In this document: positions 1-6,446 of the stretch, piece after piece
How the letters are laid out: the number at the start of each line of letters is the position of its first letter
Numbering within the stretch: position 1 is the stretch's first letter
Assembly (NCBI GenBank): GCA_027343725.1
Contig: DAHWKH010000121.1
Span: forward strand, 1 to 11,056
Source: Acidiferrobacteraceae bacterium
Lineage (GTDB): Bacteria > Pseudomonadota > Gammaproteobacteria > Acidiferrobacterales > Acidiferrobacteraceae
DNA: 11,056 nucleotides
Reading direction: 5' to 3'
The notes under the pieces: model-generated
What the model was told of the DNA's origin: nothing
What the model saw: only the letters and a program-made list of their open reading frames with translations
Databases searched by the model: none
Position numbers and translations under genes: made by a program

Positions 1-95
1 TATAAATCTAAATATTTTTAATCCTAAAGTATGGTTCAAAAATCATTATCTATGAAAATGTTAAAACTATACAACAATAAGCGGACTTCCAGTGA
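1..95. other. AT-rich segment and composition junction at window edge
   Basis: The first ~80 bases are overwhelmingly A and T, while from about base 100 the sequence is GC-rich for the rest of the window. The change occurs within roughly 76-103, inside the reading frame of the lipoate-ligase-like gene, whose last ~16 codons come from the AT-rich side. This suggests a junction with transferred DNA such as an insertion sequence, transposon or island end. On the minus strand the AT-rich side begins near TGTTGTATAG, and a TGT...ACA terminus would be compatible with several transposon families. No inverted-repeat partner, target duplication or transposase is visible because the window ends here, so no family is assigned. 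Confidence 0.5.
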
Positions 96-850
96 GTATC
101 ACCGCCCGGCGTCTTCAGGAAGGCGCTGAGATCGGCGGTGATCGGGTCGGGGGAGGGCGCGGGGGCGACGGCCGCCGGCCGCGGCGGCTTCTCGCGCACG
201 GGTTTCAGGCCCACGGCCGCCCCCAAAGACTGCGCGAGCGCCGCGCACAAGCGCCCGGGGTTCAGCGCTGGGAGGGTGTCTCGCAGCGGCGCGAACCGCT
301 CGCGGGCCGCGAGCAGGCCCTTTTCCGAGAGCTTCTCGAGCGGCAGCCTGAGCGTCTTCAGGAGCTCCTCGACATCGAGCTCAAGCGGCAGGACCGCCTC
401 GAAGACCACGACCTCCGCGCTGCGCGCCACGAAACCGCTTGCGCGCTTGCGGCCCGCGCTCACGATGTCGTTTGGCGCGGTGAAGGTCGCCGTCACCCCC
501 AGACCTTCGAGGGCCGCGATCAGCGGCCGGCACAGGGTGTCCATGACCTCGGAGAGCGGGCCTTGAGGCGCCAGCGCGCGCGGCAGGGCGAGGACCAGCA
601 CGAGGGTTTCGGGGTCGAGCGACAGACTCCCGCCGCCGGTCGCGCGCCGGATCACGGGAAACCGCGTGCCGATGTACGAGAGGCGCAGGGCGCGCGCGGG
701 ATCCTCGAACGCGCCCAGGAGCGCGCAGCGCGTGAGCCGCAGGAATCCGAGAACCGCCGCGCCTGCGCGCGCGCGCGTGAACAGCGCGTCCTCGTACGCG
801 GGGAAGACATCGGCCTTGAGGGTGTGGGCGTCGTGCCAGACGAGCGTCAC
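50..850 (-). CDS. Lipoate-protein ligase A-like protein, altered C-terminus
   Basis: 266 residues from a GTG start that overlaps the ubiV stop (GTGA), which implies translational coupling. An in-frame extension upstream to base 1162 only reads through ubiV in another frame. Family features are RRATGGG at residues 68-74 (lipoate/ATP-binding RRxxGGG), ND at 127-128, GRKRASG at 133-139 (the lysine-SG region) and a 170-190 segment resembling the LplA LAAKG...R region. From memory of E. coli LplA (GDRKVSG), the lysine contacting lipoyl-AMP falls on Arg136 here; Lys135 is one residue off, so activity or substrate may differ. The family attaches lipoate or octanoate to carrier proteins in the cytoplasm. 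Its role beside ubiUV is unknown. Residues after about 250 (THWKSAYCCIVLTFS) come from the AT-rich segment, so the native end is probably lost or replaced. It could instead be another member of the biotin/lipoyl ligase superfamily. Confidence 0.75.
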   Translation of the reverse strand: MTLVWHDAHTLKADVFPAYEDALFTRARAGAAVLGFLRLTRCALLGAFEDPARALRLSYIGTRFPVIRRATGGGSLSLDPETLVLVLALPRALAPQGPLSEVMDTLCRPLIAALEGLGVTATFTAPNDIVSAGRKRASGFVARSAEVVVFEAVLPLELDVEELLKTLRLPLEKLSEKGLLAARERFAPLRDTLPALNPGRLCAALAQSLGAAVGLKPVREKPPRPAAVAPAPSPDPITADLSAFLKTPGGDTHWKSAYCCIVLTFS

Positions 851-1722
851 GGGCAGGCCTTCCACCCGGCCTCGCCCCGCCAGTAGCCGTTGGCATCCGC
901 GTCCGTCGCCAGGCGCGCCTGCCCTTCCGCCTGCGTGTAGCGTCCCGTCAAAACGCCGTGGAAGGTATCGATCACGTGCGCCGTGCCGCTTTTCTGCGGC
1001 ATGAGCCGCAGAATATCGACGCGCGCGGCGGCAAGGCTCGCGAGTTCCGAGAGGTAATTGAGCGGGTGGGCGCCATGGATCTGCAGGCCGTTGATGATCA
1101 GAAAGGCCTGATCGTCCTGGGTCGTGACGGCCAAGCCCTCGGGGTGCTGTTCGCAAACCCATTCACACGCGTCCTTGCCGCGATCGCGCGCGCGGGCGCT
1201 GAAACAGCGCGCGGAGTACGCCAAGGCCGGACGGCCGTAGGCCAGGACCTCGCACTCGAGATCCTGCGGACCCGTGTTGCGCAGCTCCGCGAGGGCCTCG
1301 CCGCTCAACTCGAGGGCCGCCACAAAGCGCGTCGCGCCGAGGTTCGCGAGGACGCGCAGGGCATCGGCGTTGTAGAGATTGAGGGTCGCGCCGGCCACGA
1401 ACGGCCGGCCCGCGCTCAGGCTCACGGCGGCCATGTCGTTGGCCTCGATCCGGAATCGGCCGTTTGCGCACAGCGCGCGCGTGGCCTTGAGTTCGGCCTC
1501 GCCGTCGAGCAGCACGAGGCTCGAGAGCACCACCTCCTTGCCGCACGCGCGCAAGAGTTCGGCGATCTCGAGCCACTCCTCGAGACGGAGACCGCGGCGC
1601 TTGTAACACACGATCTCGCCGAGGTAGACGATATCGACGCTCGTGTGCGCGATCTCCTCGTAAAACGCGCGCACGCTGGGCGCGTCCCAGAAAAACGGGA
1701 TGGGGGCCAATGCGAGCTTCAT
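847..1722 (-). CDS. ubiV: UbiV, O2-independent ubiquinone biosynthesis (peptidase U32 family)
   Basis: 291 residues, collinear with E. coli UbiV (YhbV) as I recall it, including the YLGE-x2-C-x-KRR region and a DANGYWRG segment near the C-terminus. The four cysteines known to bind the [4Fe-4S] cluster are present: Cys39, Cys173, Cys186 and Cys190 (E. coli 39, 180, 193, 197). UbiV forms a soluble complex with UbiU. With UbiT it is required for the hydroxylations of ubiquinone synthesis when O2 is absent, where prephenate has been reported as the oxygen source. The ATG overlaps the ubiU stop (ATGA), and the stop overlaps the GTG of the next gene. It therefore sits in the middle of a tightly coupled operon. 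Confidence 0.95.
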   Translation of the reverse strand: MKLALAPIPFFWDAPSVRAFYEEIAHTSVDIVYLGEIVCYKRRGLRLEEWLEIAELLRACGKEVVLSSLVLLDGEAELKATRALCANGRFRIEANDMAAVSLSAGRPFVAGATLNLYNADALRVLANLGATRFVAALELSGEALAELRNTGPQDLECEVLAYGRPALAYSARCFSARARDRGKDACEWVCEQHPEGLAVTTQDDQAFLIINGLQIHGAHPLNYLSELASLAAARVDILRLMPQKSGTAHVIDTFHGVLTGRYTQAEGQARLATDADANGYWRGEAGWKACP

Positions 1723-2732
1723 CGCCAGGGCCTATGAAACGCGCCGAGCGTCTGCTGATGGCCCTCGGAGAGCGCCGAGAGCCCGGCCATCCATTCCGGT
1801 TGCACCCGGAAACCCTCGGGATCACGCCCATAGGCATCGAGCGCCGCGCGCAGGATGGCGGTCACGCGCGCGACATAAGCCGGCGAGCGCTGGCGGCCCT
1901 CGACTTTGATGGCGCGCACGGGGACGCGCGCGAGGTCCGCAAGGATCGGCAGCACGTTGAGGCTCGTCGGTTCCTCGAGCGCGTAGGTCACATCGCCCGC
2001 GACCTTGAAGCGGCCCTTGCAGATCGTCGGATACCCGGCCTTCTCGGTCTTGTGGAACACGTCGATCAAAATCCCGTTCAGGCGCACGCGGCGCTCCTCG
2101 GCGGACTCCTCCCAACGCACCGCCGCCGCCGGCGAACAGGCCCCGCAGGTGTTGGGGGAGACGCCGGTGGCGTAGGACGACAGGGAGCAGCGCCCCTCGA
2201 CCATGACGCACAGACCTCCGAACCCGAAGACCTCGAGGTCGATGGGCGACGTGCGCGCGACCTTCTGGACCTGATTGAGCGCGAGCACGCGCGGCAGGAT
2301 CGCGCGTACGACGCCGCACTCCTTGGCATAGAATCGCAGTGACTCACTGTTGGTCGCGGACCCCTGCACCGACAGGTGGCGGGCCACCTGGGGGTGGGTC
2401 CGCTGACAGTAGCGCAAAAGCCCGATGTCGGCGGCGATGATCGCATCGCACCCGGCCTCGGCCGCGTGGTCCGCGGTCGCCTGCCACAGGCGGCTGCGCC
2501 CGGGCTGCGGGTAGGTATTGAGCGCGAGATAAATCCGCCGCCCCGCCTTGTGGGCATAGCGCGCGGCACTCGCCAACTCCGACGGCGTGAGATTGAGTCC
2601 GGGAAAATTCCGGGCATTGGTCTCGTTCCGCAGCCCCACGTAGACGGCATCGGCGCCGGCGTCGATGGCCGCCTCGACGGCGACCGCCGTGCCGGCCGGA
2701 CATACGAGCTCCGGTAATTCTGGTCTTGTCAT
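1719..2732 (-). CDS. ubiU: UbiU, O2-independent ubiquinone biosynthesis (peptidase U32 family)
   Basis: 337 residues. The start at 2732 (MTRPELPELVCPAG) is chosen because GTGAGGG, a good ribosome binding site overlapping the stop of the upstream yhcC-like gene, lies a few bases before it. The much longer in-frame extension upstream is only a shadow of that gene. The sequence is close to E. coli UbiU (YhbU) throughout: NARxFxGLN, ALNTY, SVQ-x-SATN, ALEEPTSLN and VKVEGRQRSPAYV, ending SEGHQQTLGAFHRPW. Cluster ligands Cys175, Cys182, Cys199 and Cys238 match E. coli 169/176/193/232 with a constant offset of six. An additional cysteine, Cys196, sits three residues before Cys199. It works with UbiV in anaerobic ubiquinone hydroxylation. 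Confidence 0.96.
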   Translation of the reverse strand: MTRPELPELVCPAGTAVAVEAAIDAGADAVYVGLRNETNARNFPGLNLTPSELASAARYAHKAGRRIYLALNTYPQPGRSRLWQATADHAAEAGCDAIIAADIGLLRYCQRTHPQVARHLSVQGSATNSESLRFYAKECGVVRAILPRVLALNQVQKVARTSPIDLEVFGFGGLCVMVEGRCSLSSYATGVSPNTCGACSPAAAVRWEESAEERRVRLNGILIDVFHKTEKAGYPTICKGRFKVAGDVTYALEEPTSLNVLPILADLARVPVRAIKVEGRQRSPAYVARVTAILRAALDAYGRDPEGFRVQPEWMAGLSALSEGHQQTLGAFHRPWR

Positions 2733-2740
2733 GACAACCC

Positions 2741-3658
2741 TCACGATACGAGCGCGCCCTGGCGGGTCTGCCGGCGCGCGAGCTCCTGGGTGATCGCATT
2801 CAACACCCGCCACTTCCCGGAGCACCAGGCGGGCGCCAACAACAACGCCGCGCGCGCCGTGCCCGTCAGGCGGTGGAAAACCACCCGGCGCGGGGTGCGC
2901 TCGATCAGATCCGCGACCGTGCTCACATAGTCCCCCAAGGCGAGAGGCTCGAAGGCATGCCGGCGCCAGTCGTGCGCAAGCCGGCTGCCGCGCACGACGT
3001 GCAGGGGATGGAACTTGAGGCCTGCGACCCCGAGCGCCAGGACCCGCGCAAGCGTCTCCCGGGCGTGCATCGGACCCTCGCCCGGCAGCCCGATGATGAG
3101 GTGGGTGCAGACCGGCAGGGCGTAGGTGTGCAAAAGCGCCACCGCCGCCTGATACTCGGCGAAACTGTGGCCGCGATTCACGCGCTTCAAGGTCTCGTCG
3201 AAGCTCGATTGCAGCCCGAGTTCCACCCAGACCACGAACCCGCGCGCCTGATAGGAGGCCAGCAGCGCGACGATCGGTTCCGAGAGGCAATCGGGGCGCG
3301 TCCCCACGCTCAAACCCACGACGCCCGGCACCGCCAAGGCCTCGTCGTACAGGCGCTCGAGCTCGGAAACGGGCGCGTAGGTGTTCGTGTAGGTCTGAAA
3401 ATACGCGATCACCTTGCGCGCGTGCGTGCGCCGCGCCACACACGCCATGCCCGCCCGCACCTGCTCGGCGACCCCGGCGCGCGGGGCCTGGGGGTGAAAC
3501 GAGCGGTTGTTGCAGAACGTACAGCCGCCCGTCCCGCGTGTGCCGTCGCGATTGGGGCAGGTGAAGCCGGCATCGACGGTCACCTTGTGGACGCGCTCGC
3601 CGAAGGCCCGGAGGAGCTGCTGCCCCAGGGTCTCAACGAACGTGGAAAGTGTCATCAT
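2741..3658 (-). CDS. yhcC: YhcC-type radical SAM protein (TIGR01212)
   Basis: 305 residues when started at the MM pair at 3658/3655, close to the ~309 of E. coli YhcC. The in-frame stretch further upstream runs inside the preceding gene. The N-terminus has GQQLLRAFGERVHKVTVDAG followed by CPNRDGTRGTGGCTFCNN, with the cluster cysteines at 34, 46 and 49 in the C-x11-C-x2-C spacing typical of this family rather than the classic CxxxCxxC. YFQTYTNTYAP, GTRPDC, ELGLQS and HLIIGLPGE are further family and radical SAM core motifs. Members are cytoplasmic [4Fe-4S]/SAM enzymes of uncertain substrate. The start lies inside the end of the upstream radical SAM gene (about 23-26 bases overlap) and 8 bases separate its stop from ubiU, so it is co-transcribed with ubiUV. 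Confidence 0.9.
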   Translation of the reverse strand: MMTLSTFVETLGQQLLRAFGERVHKVTVDAGFTCPNRDGTRGTGGCTFCNNRSFHPQAPRAGVAEQVRAGMACVARRTHARKVIAYFQTYTNTYAPVSELERLYDEALAVPGVVGLSVGTRPDCLSEPIVALLASYQARGFVVWVELGLQSSFDETLKRVNRGHSFAEYQAAVALLHTYALPVCTHLIIGLPGEGPMHARETLARVLALGVAGLKFHPLHVVRGSRLAHDWRRHAFEPLALGDYVSTVADLIERTPRRVVFHRLTGTARAALLLAPAWCSGKWRVLNAITQELARRQTRQGALVS

Positions 3659-4292
3659 CGGTCGATTCCAGGGGTCTGATGCGAAAACCGACGCCGAGCC
3701 GCTGCGCATGCGCCTGGCAGGCGGCCAGATCGACACCCGGGAGACCCGCGATCGCCGTCAGGGTCACTTCGGGCACGAAGTCACGCGCGCGCCGCGCGAA
3801 GGCCAGGACGGCGGCGAAACTGCCCGCGCGCTGCGGGCGGCAATACCAATCGTAAACGACCTCGCTGTGCGCGTTGAGCGATATCGAGACGCGGTCGATC
3901 AGGCCCTCGAGGTCGGGCGTGACGTCGCGCCCGTGAATGAGGCTTGCCAGGCCGTCGGTGTTGAGCCGCAACGGGAGCCCGCAGGCGCGCAACTCGCGCG
4001 CCACGGCGAGCACGGTATCGAGGCGCCTTGTGGGCTCGCCGAGCCCGCAGAAGACGATCTCCTCGCAGCCGTCGTGGTCGCGGGCGGCCGCGAGCAAGGC
4101 CGCAGCACTCGGCTCGTCACCGTGCGCAAGCTGCAAGGGCGCGCCCGCGACCGACCAGAGCCCGTGAAACTTCGGGCAAAAACGGCAGCGCAGGGTGCAG
4201 CGGCTCGTGACGTTCAGGTACAAGGCGCGCTTGAGCCGATAGCTCAAAACCGCCCCCTCGCCCGGGATGACGCCCTCGCCCTGCCGCCTCAC
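3633..4292 (-). CDS. TatD-linked-type radical SAM protein
   Basis: 219 residues from GTG, with AAGGGG about 7 bases upstream; an ATG two bases further upstream is out of frame. The radical SAM cluster motif is CTLRCRFC (Cys32, Cys36, Cys39). It is followed by EIVFCGLGEPTRRLD (a GGE-like strand), the strand LRLNTDG, then LIHGRDVTPDLEGLID, SISLNAHS, a YCRP turn and a C-terminal GLPGVDLAACQAHAQRLGV. This short arrangement matches the 'TatD nuclease-associated radical SAM' family (TIGR04038) as I know it, whose substrate is unknown. No TatD gene is adjacent here; the neighbours are another radical SAM gene and ubiUV. It is the first gene of the minus-strand operon and faces the shared FNR-like site. 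Confidence 0.82.
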   Translation of the reverse strand: MRRQGEGVIPGEGAVLSYRLKRALYLNVTSRCTLRCRFCPKFHGLWSVAGAPLQLAHGDEPSAAALLAAARDHDGCEEIVFCGLGEPTRRLDTVLAVARELRACGLPLRLNTDGLASLIHGRDVTPDLEGLIDRVSISLNAHSEVVYDWYCRPQRAGSFAAVLAFARRARDFVPEVTLTAIAGLPGVDLAACQAHAQRLGVGFRIRPLESTDDDTFHVR

Positions 4293-4322
4293 ATCCGACC
4301 CCTTCGTGACTGAAGGCGTCCT

Positions 4323-4328
4323 ACTCTA
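4323..4328 (-). promoter_or_regulatory. Candidate -10 element for the radical SAM-ubiUV operon
   Basis: The minus strand reads TAGAGT here, matching 4 of 6 bases of TATAAT. It occupies -12 to -7 relative to a start site near 4316, which is where a class II FNR-type activator bound at 4351-4364 (centre -41.5) would place transcription. The predicted leader is about 24 bases. Both position and match are inferred from sequence. Confidence 0.4.
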
Positions 4329-4350
4329 CCCCGGGGGCGAGGCGGCCCGA

Positions 4351-4364
4351 TTGACCGACATCAA
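4351..4364. promoter_or_regulatory. FNR/Dnr-like operator shared by two divergent operons
   Basis: TTGACCGACATCAA is a dyad that matches the FNR-family consensus TTGAT-N4-ATCAA at 9 of 10 positions (C for T in the left half). It is the only such palindrome I saw between the divergent radical SAM/ubiUV and nrdD operons. Its centre, 4357.5, lies 41.5 bases from plausible starts at both 4316 (minus) and 4399 (plus). E. coli FNR activates anaerobic genes from this spacing. The regulator could be FNR/ANR or an NO-responsive Dnr/NnrR-type protein; sequence alone cannot separate them. Confidence 0.75.
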
Positions 4365-4386
4365 GAGCGCCGACCCATAGACCTGG

Positions 4387-4392
4387 TACTTT
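4387..4392 (+). promoter_or_regulatory. Candidate -10 element for the nrdD operon
   Basis: TACTTT lies where a -10 would be if transcription starts near 4399, which is 41.5 bases from the centre of the FNR-like site. The match to TATAAT is only 3 of 6, which is acceptable for an activator-dependent promoter but weak on its own. The leader before the preferred nrdD start would be about 26 bases and contains AGAGG at 4411-4415. Confidence 0.3.
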
Positions 4393-4424
4393 CTGGGACC
4401 TCATAACCCTAGAGGATGGGTTCC

Positions 4425-6428
4425 ATGGCCACGACGGGGACGCAAGGCGTACGCAAACGGGATGGTCGGCTGGTGCCCTTCGATGCGCGCAAAATCGCCT
4501 ATGCCTTGACGCGCGCGGGGCGCGCGAGCGGTGAGTACGGGGACGCCGAGGCAGAGGCCATGACGCAGGCGATCTGCGCGCGGCTCCCGTCCGGCAATCC
4601 GGACGTGGAGACCATCCAAGACCACGCCGAGGAGACCTTGATCGCGCACGCCTACGTGCGCACCGCGCGCGCCTATATCGCCTATCGCGAAAAGCGGCGC
4701 GTGGCGCGCGAGATGACGGCCGCGCGCATCGACGTCGAGGGGACCGTCAGCGAGTATCTCGATCGCCGCGACTGGCGCGTGCAGGCCAACGCCAACCAAG
4801 GCTATTCCCTGGGCGGCTTGATCCTCAATATCTCCGGCAAGGTGGTCGCCAACTACTGGCTGAACCACCTCTACCCGCATGACATCGGCGCGGCCCATCG
4901 GGACGGCGCGCTGCATATCCACGACCTCGACATGCTCTCCGGCTACTGCGCCGGCTGGTCCTTGCGCACGCTCCTGCAGGAGGGCCTCAACGGCGTGTCG
5001 CACAAGGTCGAGGCCGACCCCCCGCGCCACCTCTCGAGCGCCGTCGGGCAGATCGTGAACTTTCTTGGCACCTTGCAGAACGAATGGGCCGGCGCCCAGG
5101 CCTTCAGCTCGTTCGATACCTATCTCGCGCCCTTCGTGCGCAAGGATCAGATGCCCTACGCAGAGGTCCTGCAGTGCATCCAGGAGCTCATTTACAACCT
5201 CAACATCCCATCGCGCTGGGGGACCCAGACGCCCTTCACGAACCTGACGTTCGACTGGACCTGCCCCGAGGATCTGCGCGATCAGGTGCCGGTGATCGGC
5301 GGCGAGGAGATGCCGTTCACCTACGGGGACCTGGCGCCGGAGATGGCGCTCATCAACCGCGCCTACCTCGAGGTGATGGAAAAGGGCGACGCCAAGGGGC
5401 GGGTTTTCACATTCCCGATTCCGACCTACAACATCACCAAGGATTTCGACTGGGACGGCGAAAACGTCGAGCGGCTCTTCTCCCTGACCGCGAAATACGG
5501 CCTGCCCTACTTCCAGAACTTCGTGAACTCGGATCTCAAGCCCCACATGGTCCGTTCCATGTGCTGCCGGCTGCAACTCGACTTGGGCGAGCTCCTGAAG
5601 CGCGGCAACGGCCTTTTCGGTTCGGCTGAACAGACCGGCTCGCTCGGGGTCGTGACCATCAATTGCGCGCGCCTCGGCTATCTGCACCGCGGGGACGAGG
5701 ACGGATTGCTCGCAGACGTGGCGCGCTTGATGGAGATGGCGCGCGTCAGCCTCGAGATCAAGCGCAAGGTCATCCAGACCTACATGGACCAGGGCCTCTT
5801 TCCCTATACGAAACGCTATCTCGGGACCCTGCGCAATCACTTCTCGACCATCGGCGTGAACGGCCTGAACGAAATGGTCCGCAACTTCACCGCCGGCCGT
5901 CAGGACATCACTGAGCCCGAGGGGCACGCCATGGCCTGTCGGCTGCTGGATTTCGTGCGCGCGCACCTGACGCGGTTCCAGGAGGAGACGGGGCATATGT
6001 ACAACCTCGAGGCCTCGCCCGCCGAAGGCGCGACCTACCGCTTTGCGCGCGCCGATCGCCAGCGCTTCCCCGGGATCCTGCAGGCGGGGACGTCCGAGCG
6101 CCCCTACTACACGAACTCCTCGCAACTTCCGGTCGGGTTCACGGACGACCCCTTCGAGGCCCTGGAACGCCAGGAAGACCTGCAGCGGCGCTATACCGGC
6201 GGCACGGTACTGCACCTCTACATGAGCGAGCGGCTCTCGAGCGCCTCCGTAGCGCGCGACCTCGTGCGCCGCGCCTTGAGCCGGTTCCGGCTGCCTTACG
6301 TGACGCTGACGCCGACGTTCTCGATCTGTCCCCGACATGGCTATCTGTCAGGGGAACATCCGTATTGCCCGCTGTGCGACGAGGAGGCCCTCGCGCGCCG
6401 CGCCGGCATGGTGCAAGAGTCGTCATAA
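4425..6428 (+). CDS. nrdD: Anaerobic ribonucleoside-triphosphate reductase large subunit lacking the glycyl-radical motif
   Basis: 667 residues from the second ATG (4425), which has AGAGG 9 bases upstream; an in-frame ATG at 4416 directly abuts that site and is less likely. Class III ribonucleotide reductase reduces NTPs to dNTPs without oxygen. Order: N-terminal ATP-cone (about residues 8-100, starting VRKRDGRLVPFD), then the catalytic barrel with YCAGWS (Cys175) and MCCRLQLDL (Cys380-Cys381, one probably the thiyl-radical cysteine), FNLT-like segments, and a C-terminal zinc site CPRHG...CPLC (Cys635, His638, Cys648, Cys651). Usual NrdD sites have four cysteines; here the second ligand position is His. 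The protein ends 16 residues after the last zinc ligand, and the expected RVxGY radical motif is absent. That motif is in the next ORF, in the same frame, 18 bases after the TAA. nrdG completes the operon. Confidence 0.95.
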   Translation: MATTGTQGVRKRDGRLVPFDARKIAYALTRAGRASGEYGDAEAEAMTQAICARLPSGNPDVETIQDHAEETLIAHAYVRTARAYIAYREKRRVAREMTAARIDVEGTVSEYLDRRDWRVQANANQGYSLGGLILNISGKVVANYWLNHLYPHDIGAAHRDGALHIHDLDMLSGYCAGWSLRTLLQEGLNGVSHKVEADPPRHLSSAVGQIVNFLGTLQNEWAGAQAFSSFDTYLAPFVRKDQMPYAEVLQCIQELIYNLNIPSRWGTQTPFTNLTFDWTCPEDLRDQVPVIGGEEMPFTYGDLAPEMALINRAYLEVMEKGDAKGRVFTFPIPTYNITKDFDWDGENVERLFSLTAKYGLPYFQNFVNSDLKPHMVRSMCCRLQLDLGELLKRGNGLFGSAEQTGSLGVVTINCARLGYLHRGDEDGLLADVARLMEMARVSLEIKRKVIQTYMDQGLFPYTKRYLGTLRNHFSTIGVNGLNEMVRNFTAGRQDITEPEGHAMACRLLDFVRAHLTRFQEETGHMYNLEASPAEGATYRFARADRQRFPGILQAGTSERPYYTNSSQLPVGFTDDPFEALERQEDLQRRYTGGTVLHLYMSERLSSASVARDLVRRALSRFRLPYVTLTPTFSICPRHGYLSGEHPYCPLCDEEALARRAGMVQESS

Positions 6429-6435
6429 CAATCGC

Positions 6436-6443
6436 AGGAGGAG
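6436..6443 (+). promoter_or_regulatory. Strong ribosome binding site for the separate glycyl-radical ORF
   Basis: AGGAGGAG lies 5 bases (from AGGAGG) before the ATG at 6447 and inside the 18-base gap after the nrdD TAA. A perfect Shine-Dalgarno match at ideal spacing shows that the small ORF is meant to start translation on its own. It argues against a recent nonsense mutation in a once-fused gene. Confidence 0.85.
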
Positions 6444-6446
6444 TCC

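Noticed and set aside
60..110. Assignment of the AT-rich edge to a named insertion sequence or Tn7-like transposon end
   Set aside because: A TGT-like terminus is visible but no second end, duplication or transposase is in the window, so a family name would be a guess.
851..1162. N-terminal extension of the lipoate-ligase-like protein by 104 codons
   Set aside because: It overlaps ubiV in another frame and has no family similarity; the GTG at 850 overlapping the ubiV stop gives the expected N-terminus.
2733..3443. N-terminal extension of ubiU by about 237 codons
   Set aside because: It lies inside the yhcC-like gene in another frame. UbiU homology and a ribosome binding site both fix the start at 2732.
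4401..6338. A 645-codon open frame on the minus strand opposite nrdD
   Set aside because: High GC opens long antisense frames. It lies wholly opposite a clear nrdD, shows no recognisable motif, and its translation has a low-complexity composition typical of shadow frames.
6426..6446. The idea that split nrdD is just a sequencing error or fresh nonsense mutation
   Set aside because: A perfect AGGAGG at correct spacing, an ATG, and the ATGA overlap with nrdG mark an established separate gene. Not fully excluded without reads.
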